Below, in pieces: positions 42,387 to 51,938 of a DNA stretch of 64,000 nt; position 1 is the first letter of the stretch; each line of letters begins with the position of its first letter. Source of the stretch: Thermocatellispora tengchongensis (GTDB lineage Bacteria; Actinomycetota; Actinomycetes; Streptosporangiales; Streptosporangiaceae); the NCBI RefSeq assembly GCF_014202315.1, contig NZ_JACHGN010000012.1, positions 1 to 64,000 of the forward strand. Direction: 5' to 3'. A model generated the notes under the pieces. That model was not told the DNA's origin, did not search any database, and worked only from the letters and a program-made list of their open reading frames with translations. The translations under genes were made by a program, and so were the position numbers.

Positions 42387-43750
42387 CCACCCGCCACTAG
42401 ACCGCACAGCCCATCTCCCCCCTCCGGCCGGCGCCCGCCCCGCACCCGCGCCCAGCGGCCCGCACCCGGCACGCCGGCCGGACCCACACCCCGCCCCCCA
42501 CGAGACTCCCAACTCCCAGCGGGTGAACCACCGACGCCCCCCGCCACATGCATGCGGGCCACAGCCGAACCAGGCCGCCCGGTGTGTGTGCCGGTGCGCC
42601 GCGTCGAATGTGCCGGAGTGCGCCCCCGGTACGCGCTGGTGTGGTCCGGTGTGGACCGCGTGTGCCTCGGTGTGGGCCCGTGTATGCGGCCGGTGTGCCC
42701 CGGCACGGCCGGGTATGCGTCGTATGCGGACGGGTGTGGGCCGGGTGCGCCCGGGGGTGAACAGGGCAGGGAACATCACAGGCCCGAACCGGCCCGCGCC
42801 CGGTCGGCGGCTTCCTGAGGGAGTACCCGCACGGGCTCCATGCCCGGCCCCCGCGCCGGCGTTCCGCCCCGCACCGGAGAGGACCGGCACGGCCCCTCCG
42901 CCCGTGAGGCCGGTGCCTCTACCTGTCAGGGGTCCGGCGTCCCGCCTGCACTCCCGTCGTCACGCCCATGGACGCACCAATGGGGGATGCCCGGCGTGTG
43001 CGTGGCCTGGCGGGGCGACGGCCAGGCATGCTGCGCGCCGCATGCCCCGGACGCATGGTCATTCGGGGCATGAGATCCGGTGCGCACCGGAGGCCCCCGC
43101 CTTCTGCAAGGGGGCGCCGCCTGGCCCTGCGTTGTGCCGCCTCGTCTGGGCCGTGCTGGGGTCAGCCGGGGCAGGGCCGAGTGGGCGCCGGGCCTGCATG
43201 CGCCCGGATCAGGTGCGCACCTCGCCCGCCCCCGGTTTCCGGACGCGTAGCCGGCATGCACGCCGGCGGGCACCCCGGCGAGTGAGCACCCTTGGCCCGG
43301 CGGGCCCGCGGCCCGGCCCGATGCGTGGGTGGCCGGCGGGCGCGTCGCCCGGCCCACCTCTGGCGCGGTGCTTGGCCAGGCACGCATGCGGCCGTGGGAT
43401 CACCGGGCGCGGGGCAGTCTGCGGCCGGTGCCGTGGGAGCACCGGGCGCGCAGGCAGGGCATGCGACCCGCGCCCCGCCAGCACCAACGCATACACCGGC
43501 ACACGACCTACCTGCCGCATGCACCAAGCACCAGACTCATCCCCCGCAAGCACCAAAGGCCACACCAGGCACCCACCGCAGGCACCAAACGCACACCCGG
43601 CACACAACTCACCGCACGCACGCACGAAGCGCACAGGCCCAGGGCATACGACCTGCGCGCCCTGCGAACACCAGGCCCAGAGGCCGGGCATGCGGCCCGT
43701 AGCGTGAGAACACCCGGGCGCGGAGGGCGGCCTGGGGGTGGGAGGCCCGT
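42387..43750. other. Long region without a supportable gene, rich in GCATGC
   Basis: About 1.36 kb between the hemerythrin gene and a terminator. Open frames exist on both strands but have high Cys, Arg, His and Trp content, no ribosome binding sites and no domains. Nine GCATGC palindromes occur at 42550, 43026, 43040, 43196, 43254, 43384, 43459, 43517 and 43688, far above expectation for a 6-mer with two A/T positions. Nothing else is evident. Confidence 0.65.
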
Positions 43751-43780
43751 CGACCCGCGTCGCTGGGGCGGCGCGGGTCG
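43751..43780 (-). terminator. Terminator hairpin after the small basic protein gene
   Basis: CGACCCGCG (43751-43759) pairs with CGCGGGTCG (43772-43780). It lies 52 bp past the stop at 43832 on the minus strand. Confidence 0.5.
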
Positions 43781-43831
43781 GCGGAGGGGCTGAGCCGGTG
43801 TGTTATCCGGTGTGGGGGTGGATGGTCCGGG

Positions 43832-44047
43832 TCAGGCGGGGTGCGGGGGCCTCTGCTCGGGAGGGACGCCGCCGCCCTTGCCGCCGCCCTTGCCGCCGGC
43901 GCCGCCCTTGTCGGTGCCGTGGGGGCGGCCCTTGGCCTTGGCCGCGCCCTTGCTCATCTTCTGCTTCTCGGTGGCCGCCTCGGTGCCCTCGGGCGTGGTC
44001 GCGCCCCGGCCCGAGCGGCGCATCTCCGGCTGCTGCGGATTCGACAT
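43832..44047 (-). CDS. Small Lys/Gly-rich protein, 71 aa
   Basis: A strongly basic, low-complexity protein (KGAAKAKGRPHGTDKGG, then GGKGGGKGGG). GAGGAG stands 6 bp before ATG 44047 and it follows the ferritin-like gene by 10 bp, so I consider it real and co-transcribed. It has no known domain; the composition suggests nucleic-acid or polyanion binding. Confidence 0.65.
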   Translation of the reverse strand: MSNPQQPEMRRSGRGATTPEGTEAATEKQKMSKGAAKAKGRPHGTDKGGAGGKGGGKGGGVPPEQRPPHPA

Positions 44048-44057
44048 CTCTTGCTCC

Positions 44058-45263
44058 TCACTTACGGCCGACGCGGAGGCTGGCCACCGGGTGCGGGCCC
44101 TCGGTCTCCAGCCGGTACTCCTCGCCGGACTTGTGCTTGTTCTCCTCGATGACCCGCTCGGACGGGGCGCGCTCGCCGCCCATGATCGCTTCCTGCATCT
44201 TCTCGAAGCGCTCGTGGGCCTCCTGGACGTAGCCCGTGCCGAGGGTGGTGTAGTCGATCTGGGTGCCGATCAGCTCGCGCAGGTACGCCTTGTTCGGCTC
44301 GAAGGTGACCGGGGCGGGCAGCTCGGGGGCCAGCACCTGCTCCGGGTCGCGCCCGTCGTGGCGTTTGAACAGCTCCGCCGCCAGGCGCAGGTGCTCCAGC
44401 TCCATGTTCAGGTGGAGCTCCCAGATCTGCTTCACCCGCGGGTCGGACTCGGTCTCCATGAACGAGTGGTACATGTAGCACTCGTTGTACTCGTGGTTGA
44501 GCAGCATCTCCCACCAGCTCTCGCCGGGGTCCACCAGCGACTCGTAGTGGGTGACGTGCTCCTCCTCGATCAGCCCGATCTCCTGGTAGAGCTGGCGGGC
44601 GATGGGCTCCATGTAGGTGGGGCCCACGTTCATGTAGAAGTTCATGGTCTGCTGCTCGGCCGCCATGATGGTCAGCGCGTGCATCTTCGAGATCGGCGCG
44701 GCGGACGTCTTGTCGTACGGCTCGCGCACGTTGTCCACCGGATCGCGGTGGTGAAGGTAGGTCGGACGCCCCGGCATGACCTCGGTGAGCTGGTCGACGA
44801 TCTTCTCCGCCTTGCGGTGCTCGATCATCTCGAACAGGTTGGCGTACCGGTAGAGGTGGTCGAAGTCCTCCAGGACGCCGAACTGGTAGGCCTGCTTCAG
44901 GTACGGGTCGGGCTCCATGCGGGCGACCCACGCGGTGAGGTCCACCGCGACCTGCTCGTAGGCGATGGTGGTCTCCAGCACCGAGGCCACTCCCGGAAGC
45001 AGCCAGTTGATCACCCGCTGCTGCTGCGCCTCGATGTAGCGCACCCGCGCGAGCTGCTGCTTGAGCTCGATGTCCGGGCAGTGCCGGGAGAGGTGATGGC
45101 TGAAGAAGATCGCCTCGGTCTCGATCCCGTTCATGGTGATGATCCGGCACCTGGTGTAGGGGTCGGAGTGGTCGGGGTCGATGGGATTGACGTCCAGCTC
45201 GCGCCAGTTCCGCAACTGCCGGTCCAGCGGGATGCCCCGTTCGCGCAGCGGGTTGAAGGTCAT
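44058..45263 (-). CDS. Ferritin-like-fold protein, 401 aa
   Basis: A mostly helical protein rich in Glu, His, Tyr and Met. Possible diiron ligands occur as FEMIEHRKAEKI, AAEQQTMNFY, GLIEEEHVTHYESL and LNMELEHLRLAAE, the spacing expected of a ferritin-like four-helix bundle. I cannot name the family. No signal peptide. ATG 45263 follows AAGGGG. With hemerythrin nearby it adds to an iron/oxygen theme, and it shares an operon with the small basic protein. Confidence 0.7.
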   Translation of the reverse strand: MTFNPLRERGIPLDRQLRNWRELDVNPIDPDHSDPYTRCRIITMNGIETEAIFFSHHLSRHCPDIELKQQLARVRYIEAQQQRVINWLLPGVASVLETTIAYEQVAVDLTAWVARMEPDPYLKQAYQFGVLEDFDHLYRYANLFEMIEHRKAEKIVDQLTEVMPGRPTYLHHRDPVDNVREPYDKTSAAPISKMHALTIMAAEQQTMNFYMNVGPTYMEPIARQLYQEIGLIEEEHVTHYESLVDPGESWWEMLLNHEYNECYMYHSFMETESDPRVKQIWELHLNMELEHLRLAAELFKRHDGRDPEQVLAPELPAPVTFEPNKAYLRELIGTQIDYTTLGTGYVQEAHERFEKMQEAIMGGERAPSERVIEENKHKSGEEYRLETEGPHPVASLRVGRK

Positions 45264-45413
45264 TCGGCTGCCCCTTTCTGTCGGATGCGTACAGGGGGTC
45301 GTGTGCCGCCTACCCGCATACGGCTCGACATGCGCCCCCAATTCCGTCATGTATGGACGAAGCGCCCACCAGGATTCCGCTGCGCCGCTGGGGACGCGGG
45401 TACCCGGGAACGA

Positions 45414-45453
45414 GGGAGGCCCCGGGCGTGGCGGGCACGCTCCGGGGCCTCCC
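45414..45453 (-). terminator. Strong terminator after the TP-rich secreted protein gene
   Basis: GGGAGGCCCCGG (45414-45425) pairs with CCGGGGCCTCCC (45442-45453), and an inner stem GCGTG/CACGC extends it to 17 bp with one bulged T. It lies 43 bp past the stop at 45496. Confidence 0.75.
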
Positions 45454-45495
45454 TGGAAGCCACGGCGTCCGGCTACGGGGACGCCGGAGTCCGGG

Positions 45496-46356
45496 TCACT
45501 GGGACGGGCTGGGGGTCGGGGTCGGAGTCGGGGTCAGGGTCGTCGTGCCGGTCACGGTGGGGGTGACCGTCGGGGTCTCGGTGATGGTGGGGGTCTCGGA
45601 GACCGTCGGGGTGTCGGTGGGGGTCAGGGTCTCGGTCGGAGTGGGGACGGGCGTCTGCGGCGGGGTCGGGCACGGGGTGGGCGTGCGCCACTTGATCTTG
45701 CCCGGCCACCAGTGGCCGCGGTACCACCAGCCGCCGCTCCGCCAGCTCTTCTTGCCGGCCCGGGACAGGTCGTACACGTACGCGGCCGTGGCGGACTCGC
45801 CCTGGCGTACCGCGGTCAGGGCCACCCAGTCGCCCTGCCGGATCTCCGAGTTTCCGCGCCTGCCCGCCACCACGCGGGTCTCCTCGACGACCGTGTACAC
45901 CTGCTCGAAGCCGTCCTGGCTGCGTACGGTGATCGAGCCGTCGGCCACCGCCGTCGCCTCGCCCGTCTGGGCGAACACCGTGGTGAAGGCGCACGGGTCG
46001 TCGCCCGCGGGCACCACGAACTCGCCGTGCACCGCGCCGGCGAACTCCAGCGGGTGGACCGAGGGCAGCTCGGTGGGGGTGGGCTCGGGGGTGGGGGTTA
46101 CCGTCTCCGTCGGGGTTTCCGTGGGGGTTTGGGTGGGGGTTTCCGTGGGCGTGCCGGTGGGGGTCTCGCTGACCGTGGGCGTGTCCGTCGGGCCGGGCGT
46201 CGTCGCCGCGGACGCCGCCGCCACCCCGATGCCGCTCGTGGCGAGCAGCACGGCCGCGGCGGTGACGATCAGCGGCTGGGGGACGCCCCGGCGTCTGCCT
46301 CCCGCTTGCGTCGTCACCTCGTCGTTTGGCTTGTCACGGTTGGTCGGCGTCACCAT
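45496..46356 (-). CDS. Secreted Thr/Pro-repeat protein with DUF5666-like core
   Basis: A 286-residue protein. A signal peptide or N-terminal anchor is at about 28-50; a first TPTETPT repeat block (about 52-97) and a second at the C-terminus (about 228-286) flank a folded core. The core (VADGSITVRSQDGFEQVYTV then IRQGDWVALTAV) resembles DUF5666. The GTG at 46353 may be the real start because GGGAGGA is too close to ATG 46356. The TP blocks resemble glycosylated cell-wall linkers. Confidence 0.8.
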   Translation of the reverse strand: MVTPTNRDKPNDEVTTQAGGRRRGVPQPLIVTAAAVLLATSGIGVAAASAATTPGPTDTPTVSETPTGTPTETPTQTPTETPTETVTPTPEPTPTELPSVHPLEFAGAVHGEFVVPAGDDPCAFTTVFAQTGEATAVADGSITVRSQDGFEQVYTVVEETRVVAGRRGNSEIRQGDWVALTAVRQGESATAAYVYDLSRAGKKSWRSGGWWYRGHWWPGKIKWRTPTPCPTPPQTPVPTPTETLTPTDTPTVSETPTITETPTVTPTVTGTTTLTPTPTPTPSPSQ

Positions 46357-46839
46357 GTCCTCCCGTCTACGGTGTTCTGATTGAACGCCCGCCGGGCTAA
46401 CAGCGGCATAAGATCATCGTTCGGCCGCCCCGCCACGGTGCCGCGGCGGCGGCCTGGACCGCTCGTGACGATCTACCCGAGGGGCATTCCGACAGTGCCC
46501 GCTTCCGCCACACGCATGCGGGCGGGGTGCGGGACCGCCGTGGCGTCGCGGCTCTCCGCCCCAGGTCATGGCGCCGATTCCGGCCACGGGGAAATCTCCG
46601 TGCCGGCGACGCCGCGGGGCGAAGCCACCGTCAAGCCGTCCGTGCCGTGACCGACCATAGCGAGATCCGCGGCGTCTCCGGTGGCTGATCACGAACCTGC
46701 CGGCATGATTTTTCCGACGATACGGTGACGCCGTAGTTAAGGAATGCGGATAACCGAAATATCGGCCGGTGTTGGTTGGTCGGTCAGGCCCGCGGTCGGC
46801 TCCGGGATATGGGATCATCTCCACGCCTGCTCGGGTCGA

Positions 46840-46909
46840 GATTCGGGCGTGCTCCGGCAGCGGCTCGGGGCCGGGATTCGGGCGTGTTCCGGCAGCGGCT
46901 CGGGGCCGG
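46840..46909. repeat. 35-bp direct repeat, two units
   Basis: GATTCGGGCGTGCTCCGGCA and the next 15 bases (46840-46874) are repeated at 46875-46909 with one T for C change. Confidence 0.85.
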
Positions 46910-46982
46910 GGACGATCTCCGCGCCCGCGGCGGGACCAACTGGGTCCCCTCCGCCGGCGACTCGGCCTCCCGGTCGGCACGT

Positions 46983-47135
46983 CCCCCTCTCGCCGCACCA
47001 CCCCTCTCGCTGCACGCCACCCCTCGCCGCACCACCCCCTCTCACCGCACGCCACCCCTCGCCGCACGCCACCCCTCGCCGCACGGCCCCCTCGCCGCAC
47101 CACCCCCTCTTGCCGCACGCCCCCCTCTCGGCGCA
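46983..47135. repeat. Degenerate CCCCTCGCCGCAC repeat array
   Basis: About nine imperfect copies of a 15-19 bp unit around CTCGCCGCAC. It is followed at about 47136-47200 by two copies of a 30-bp CACGGCCCTCTGGCGGCA-type unit. The whole lies directly downstream of the beta-glucosidase gene. Confidence 0.75.
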
Positions 47136-47218
47136 CGGCCCTCTGGCGGCATGGCGGTCAGGGAGGCACGGCCCTCTGGCGGCACGGCGCTCAGGTCCTG
47201 GATACGGGGGCGCTCCGC

Positions 47219-49711
47219 CTAGGGGACGATCTCCGTGGTCAGGGGCAGTGCGGCCGCCGAGGAGCCGATCTCCAGGCGGAAGGCGCCCGGTTCCAGGGCC
47301 CAGGCGCCGGTGGCGGCGTCCCAGTGCTCGAAGGCGCGCCGCCGCAGCGTGACGGTGACGGCCGCCTCCTCGCCGGGGGCCGCGTCCACGGTGGCGAAAC
47401 CGGCCAGCCAGCGCCGGGGGCGGGGCACGGCGCCGCCGGGGCGGCTCGCGTACACCTGGACGACCTCGCGGCCGGGGCGGGAGCCGGTGTTGCGCACCCG
47501 CACCACCACCTCGCCCGTTGACGAGCCCCGTGACGAGCCCGTTGAGGAGCCTCCAGAGGAGCCCGGAGAGGCGACCGACACGGAGACGTACTCCCAGGTG
47601 GTGTAGCCGAGGCCGTGCCCGAACGGGTAGCGGGCCGGGGCCTCGCCCCGGTGGCCGACGGCGAGTCCTTCGCGGTAGACGAGGACGCCCCCCTCGGGCT
47701 CGACCGCGGAGCGGTCGGCCTCGGTGAGGGGCCAGGTGGTGGGCAGCCGCCCGCCGGGCTCGGCCCGGCCGAGCAGCACGTCGGCGAGGGCGTTGCCGAA
47801 CTCCTGGCCGGGGAACCAGGTGAGCAGGACCGCCGCGGCCTCCTCGCTCCACGGCAGCAGCACCGGGGCGCCGGAGTTCACCACGACGATCGTACGCGGA
47901 TTGGCCGCGGCGACGGCCCGCACCAGATCGTCCTGGCGGCCGGGCAGCGCCAGCGAGGCCCGGTCGCGGCCCTCGGTCTCGACCTCCTCGTTGGTCCCCA
48001 CGACCACCACGGCGGCGTCGGCGTCGCGGGCCAGGGCCACGGCCCTGGCGATCTCCTCCTCGTCGGTGCCGTGCGGCGGCTCCAGGTTGAGCTGGAGCGA
48101 CAGGCCGAGGGTGCCCTCGGCCGCGCCCTCGCGGGCGTCGTGCGCGAGCGTCACCGTCACGCTCTGCCCGGCCTCCAGGCGCACGGGCACGGTGCGCTGC
48201 GGCGGGGTGAGCATGCCCTCGACGATGTCCGCGCCGGGCGGGAGGGTGAGCACCACGTCGTACGCCTCGCGCCCGTCGAGCAGCAGGCGGTGCCGGCCGA
48301 GCCCGGAGGAGCCGATCTCGTACGTGCCCGCCTCCCCGGCCCGGATCACCGCGTGCACCTCGACCACGGCGAGCCGCTGCCGCGAGACGCCCTCGGGCAG
48401 GGCGCCCATGACCCAGTTGAACGTCGCCGTGGCCCGCCGCTCGACCGCCAGTGCCGTGCCGTCCTCGGCCAGGTAGCGTACCTCGACCTCGCCGGCCAGC
48501 CAGGGGGCGCGGGCGACAGGGGTGCGGGTGTGCGCCAGGACGCCGGGCGCGTGCACGACCTCGGCGACCCCGGCGAGCGCGGCGCGCAGCCCGTCGAGCG
48601 GCGAGACCGTGTACGGCGGCAGCACGGTGGCGCTGCCGCCGCCGAGGGTCCGCGCGACCTCGGCGTTCGGGCCGAGCACGGCCAGCCTGCGCAGCGCGGT
48701 CGCCTCCAGCGGCAGCGCCGCGCCCTCGTTGCGGGCCAGCACGAACCCGGCCGCGGCGGCCTCGCGCAGTTCCCGGGCGATCCGCTCTCCGTCGTACGCC
48801 TCCTCCGCCGCCTCCCCGGCGCCGCCCTCCGCGTCGAGCGCGCCGACGCGGGCGGCCAGGCGCAGGACCCGGCGCACCTTGTCGTCCACCACCGCCTCGG
48901 GGACCTTGCCCGCGCGCACGGCCGCGGCCAGCGCCTCGCCCCACGGCCCCGAGGGACCGGGCATCACCAGGTCGAGCGCGGCGTTGGCGGCGGCCTCGGT
49001 GGAACGGGCGGCGAACCAGTCGGACATGACGAGGCCGTCGAAGCCCCACTCCTCGTGCAGGACGCGGCGCAGCAGCGGGCTCTCGGTCATGGTCGAGCCG
49101 TTGACCCCGTTGTAGGCGGCCATCACCGCCCACACCCCGCCCTCGCGCACGATCGCCTCGAACGGCGCGAGGTAGAGCTCGCGCAGCGTGCGCTCGTCCA
49201 CCTGGACGTCCACGGTCATCCGCTCGGTCTCGGAGTCGTTGGCGACGAAGTGCTTGACCGTCGCGGCCACTCCCCCGCCCTGCACGCCGCGCACGTACGC
49301 GACGCCGATGCGGGCGGTGAGCAGGGGGTCCTCGCTGAAGCACTCGAAGTGCCGCCCGCCGTACGGGGTGCGGTGCAGGTTCACGGTGGGCGCGAGCAGG
49401 ACGTCCACGCCCTTGCGGCGCGCCTCCGCGGCCAGCAGCCGGCCGACGGCCTCGACCCGGGCCTCGTCCCAGGTGGCGGCCAGCGCGGTGGGCGAGGGGA
49501 TGTTCGCGGAGGGGTCGCGCTCGTCCCAGACCTCCCCGCGCACCCCGGCGGGCCCGTCGGAGACGACGAGCCGGCGCAGGCCGCACGCGGGCTCGGCGTG
49601 CAGCGACCAGAAGTCGGCGCCGGTCAGCAGCCGCACCTTCTGCTCCAGGGAGAGCGCGGCGACGCGGGAGTCGAGGTCCGGGATGGGCCGGGGCACGGGC
49701 ACTCCAGTCAC
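47219..49711 (-). CDS. Beta-glucosidase, GH3 with PA14 insert
   Basis: An 830-residue GH3 enzyme with no signal peptide (cytoplasmic). The (alpha/beta)8 domain (about 10-260) carries the nucleophile Asp in LVMSDWFAARST and the substrate motif TVKHFVANDSETER. An insert at about 385-520 has PA14 features (GTYEIGSSGLG). The second GH3 domain contains GTNEEVETEGRDRASL, and a fibronectin-III-like domain ends the protein. A Ser/Gly linker near 718-735 is encoded by 12-bp repeats (47515-47560). It would hydrolyse cello-oligosaccharides from the GH5 enzyme or plant glucosides. Confidence 0.93.
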   Translation of the reverse strand: MTGVPVPRPIPDLDSRVAALSLEQKVRLLTGADFWSLHAEPACGLRRLVVSDGPAGVRGEVWDERDPSANIPSPTALAATWDEARVEAVGRLLAAEARRKGVDVLLAPTVNLHRTPYGGRHFECFSEDPLLTARIGVAYVRGVQGGGVAATVKHFVANDSETERMTVDVQVDERTLRELYLAPFEAIVREGGVWAVMAAYNGVNGSTMTESPLLRRVLHEEWGFDGLVMSDWFAARSTEAAANAALDLVMPGPSGPWGEALAAAVRAGKVPEAVVDDKVRRVLRLAARVGALDAEGGAGEAAEEAYDGERIARELREAAAAGFVLARNEGAALPLEATALRRLAVLGPNAEVARTLGGGSATVLPPYTVSPLDGLRAALAGVAEVVHAPGVLAHTRTPVARAPWLAGEVEVRYLAEDGTALAVERRATATFNWVMGALPEGVSRQRLAVVEVHAVIRAGEAGTYEIGSSGLGRHRLLLDGREAYDVVLTLPPGADIVEGMLTPPQRTVPVRLEAGQSVTVTLAHDAREGAAEGTLGLSLQLNLEPPHGTDEEEIARAVALARDADAAVVVVGTNEEVETEGRDRASLALPGRQDDLVRAVAAANPRTIVVVNSGAPVLLPWSEEAAAVLLTWFPGQEFGNALADVLLGRAEPGGRLPTTWPLTEADRSAVEPEGGVLVYREGLAVGHRGEAPARYPFGHGLGYTTWEYVSVSVASPGSSGGSSTGSSRGSSTGEVVVRVRNTGSRPGREVVQVYASRPGGAVPRPRRWLAGFATVDAAPGEEAAVTVTLRRRAFEHWDAATGAWALEPGAFRLEIGSSAAALPLTTEIVP

Positions 49712-49834
49712 TGATCGTCGCTCAAACGTATGGGTAACCTAAGTGGCGGGTCAGGGGCGGCACAAGGGGCGGCCGGGCCGGGCGGACCTTTCGCACGGTC
49801 CATCGAGGCCCGGATTGGCCGTAGCCTCACTAGG

Positions 49835-50755
49835 GTGAGCGCGCACGACGTACGAGGGGGGCCGGGCACGGCGCCGGGCCAGGACACACCGGATCAGGAC
49901 ACACCGCACCAGGAGCGGCGATCGGGCGGGGCCGCGACGCGGCCGGAGTCCCGTGAGCTGCGGGCCGACTGCGGGAGCTGCTTCGCGCTGTGCTGTGTGG
50001 CGCTGCCGTTCACCGCGTCCGCCGACTTCGCGGTGGACAAGGAGGCCGGGCGGCCGTGCCGGCACCTCGGCGGCGACTTCCGCTGCGGCATCCACCGCGA
50101 CCTGCGTCAGCGCGGCTTCTCCGGGTGCGCCGTCTACGACTGCTTCGGGGCGGGTCAGAAGATCTCCCAGGTCACCTTCGGCGGGCGCGACTGGCGGCGG
50201 CACCCCGAGACCGCCGGGGCCATGTTCTCGGCGTTCGCGGTCATGCGCGGCCTGCACGAGCTGCTGTGGTACCTGACCGAGGCGCTGGCGCTGCCGGCGG
50301 CCCGCCCGGTGCACGGCGAGATCCGGCAGTCGCTGGAGCGGATCGGGCGGCTGTCCGACGGCGACCCCGGCGCGCTCGCGGAGATCGACGTGGCCGCCTG
50401 CCGGCAGGAGGCCGGGGAGCTGCTGGGGCGGGCGAGCGAGCTGGTGCGCGCCGGGGTGCCGGGCAGGAAGAAGGACCGCCGCGGGGCCGACCTCATCGGG
50501 GCCCGGCTCCGGGGCGCCGACCTGCGGGGGGCCGGGCTGCGCGGGGTGTACCTGATCGGGGCCGACCTGCGCCGCGCCGACCTGCGCTCGGCCGACCTCC
50601 TCGGCGCCGACCTGCGCGGTGCCGACCTCGGCGGCGCCGACCTGACCGGTGCGATCTTCGTCACCCAGGCGCAGCTCGACGCGGCCCGCGGCGACTCCGC
50701 CACCAGGCTACCGGCCGGGCGCACCCGCCCGGCCCACTGGGCACGCCGCGGCTGA
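49835..50755 (+). CDS. Cys-cluster (YkgJ-like) protein with pentapeptide repeats
   Basis: A protein of about 306 residues. An N-terminal Cys-rich part ([14 protein letters not shown], then [13 protein letters not shown] and CAVYDCFG) is typical of zinc/iron-chelating YkgJ-like domains. The C-terminal 90 residues are pentapeptide repeats of A(D/R)LxG type ([19 protein letters not shown]), forming a quadrilateral beta helix. GTG 49835 is the likely start; upstream frame is open but poor. Fusion of a metal-binding domain to pentapeptides is uncommon. Function unknown. Confidence 0.75.
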   Translation: MSAHDVRGGPGTAPGQDTPDQDTPHQERRSGGAATRPESRELRADCGSCFALCCVALPFTASADFAVDKEAGRPCRHLGGDFRCGIHRDLRQRGFSGCAVYDCFGAGQKISQVTFGGRDWRRHPETAGAMFSAFAVMRGLHELLWYLTEALALPAARPVHGEIRQSLERIGRLSDGDPGALAEIDVAACRQEAGELLGRASELVRAGVPGRKKDRRGADLIGARLRGADLRGAGLRGVYLIGADLRRADLRSADLLGADLRGADLGGADLTGAIFVTQAQLDAARGDSATRLPAGRTRPAHWARRG

Positions 50756-50776
50756 CCCGGCCCGATCCGGTACAGG

Positions 50777-51760
50777 GTGCCGGGCGTGCCCGCGCCCGCC
50801 GCCGAGGGGCGGTTCCCACCGATCGAGCCGTACGAGCACGGCCTGCTCGACACCGGCGACGGGAACCGTGTCTATTGGGAGGTCTCCGGCAATCCGGACG
50901 GCAAGCCCGCCCTGGTGGTGCACGGCGGGCCCGGCTCGGGCTCCGCGCCCGGCGCGCGGCGGCTGTTCGACCCGGCGCGGTACCGGGTGATCCAGTTCGA
51001 CCAGCGCGGATGCGGGCGCAGCACGCCGCACGCGGCCGACCCGGCCACGCCGATGGACCGCAACACCACCGGGCACCTGCTCGCCGACATGGAGCTGCTG
51101 CGCGAGCACCTCGGGGTGGAGCGCTGGCTGCTGTTCGGGGGCTCGTGGGGGTCCACGCTCATCCTGGCGTACGCGCAACGGCACCCCGGGCGCGTGTCCG
51201 AGATCGTGATCTCCGGCGTCACCACGACCCGCCGGTCGGAGATCGACTGGCTCTACCGGGGCGTGGGCCGGTTCTTCCCCGAGCAGTGGGCGCGGTTCCG
51301 GGACTTCGTGCCGGAGGCCGAGCGCGACGGCGGCCTCGTGGCGGCGTACGCCCGGCTGCTCGAACACCCCGACCCCGAGGTGCGCGCGAGGGCGGTGGCG
51401 TCCTGGTGCGCCTGGGAGGACGCGGTGGTCTCCCTGGAGCCCAACGGCGTACCGGCCCCCTACGACGCCCGGCCGCCCGCGGCCAAGGTGGCCTTCGTCC
51501 GGATCGCCGCGCACTACTTCGCCCACGGCGCCTGGCTCGGCGAGGACGAACTGCTGCGGGGCGCGGGGCGGCTAACCGGCATTCCCGGGGTCCTGCTGCA
51601 CGGGCGGCTCGACCTCGGCGCCCCGCTGGAGACCGCCTGGCTCCTGGCGCGGGCCTGGCCGGGCGCGGTGCTGCGGGTCGTGGACGACGCCGGGCACACC
51701 GGCAGCGGCACGATGCGGGCCGAGATCCTACGCTCCCTGGCCGCGTACGCCGCCCGCTGA
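50777..51760 (+). CDS. pip: Prolyl aminopeptidase (alpha/beta hydrolase)
   Basis: A 327-residue S33 peptidase. The oxyanion HGGPGSGSAPG, the FDQRGCGRSTPH strand-loop, nucleophile GGSWGSTL, and the His in DDAGHTGSG are all present, as is the acidic residue in HGRLDLGAP. It removes N-terminal proline from peptides in the cytoplasm. The start at GTG 50777 lacks a clear ribosome binding site; a second GTG lies at 50786. Confidence 0.9.
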   Translation: MPGVPAPAAEGRFPPIEPYEHGLLDTGDGNRVYWEVSGNPDGKPALVVHGGPGSGSAPGARRLFDPARYRVIQFDQRGCGRSTPHAADPATPMDRNTTGHLLADMELLREHLGVERWLLFGGSWGSTLILAYAQRHPGRVSEIVISGVTTTRRSEIDWLYRGVGRFFPEQWARFRDFVPEAERDGGLVAAYARLLEHPDPEVRARAVASWCAWEDAVVSLEPNGVPAPYDARPPAAKVAFVRIAAHYFAHGAWLGEDELLRGAGRLTGIPGVLLHGRLDLGAPLETAWLLARAWPGAVLRVVDDAGHTGSGTMRAEILRSLAAYAAR

Positions 51761-51938
51761 CCGCCCCGCCACCTGCGTCCTTGTCGCCGATCATCGGCGT
51801 GGCGGGCCCGGCGGCCTAGCGCTCGTGTGGCAGGCTCGTCGCCAGTGCGCCCATATCACGGCGATAGGGGCCCTTTGATAGATCCCCCGAGCGATCCCGA
51901 CCCATTAACTTGACAGCACCCCCCACAAAGGAGTGCAC

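Larger units (their letters stand above)
46357..47218. other. Intergenic region with two repeat families
   Basis: An 862-bp gap. It holds the promoter region of the TP-rich gene, an AT-richer patch near 46690-46790, a 35-bp direct repeat, and a degenerate CTCGCCGCAC array next to the beta-glucosidase stop codon. No gene is supported. Confidence 0.6.

Noticed and set aside
42523-43707. 394-residue plus-strand open frame and overlapping smaller frames
   Set aside because: Composition (Cys, Arg, His, Pro) and lack of ribosome binding sites or domains indicate chance openness in GC-rich DNA.
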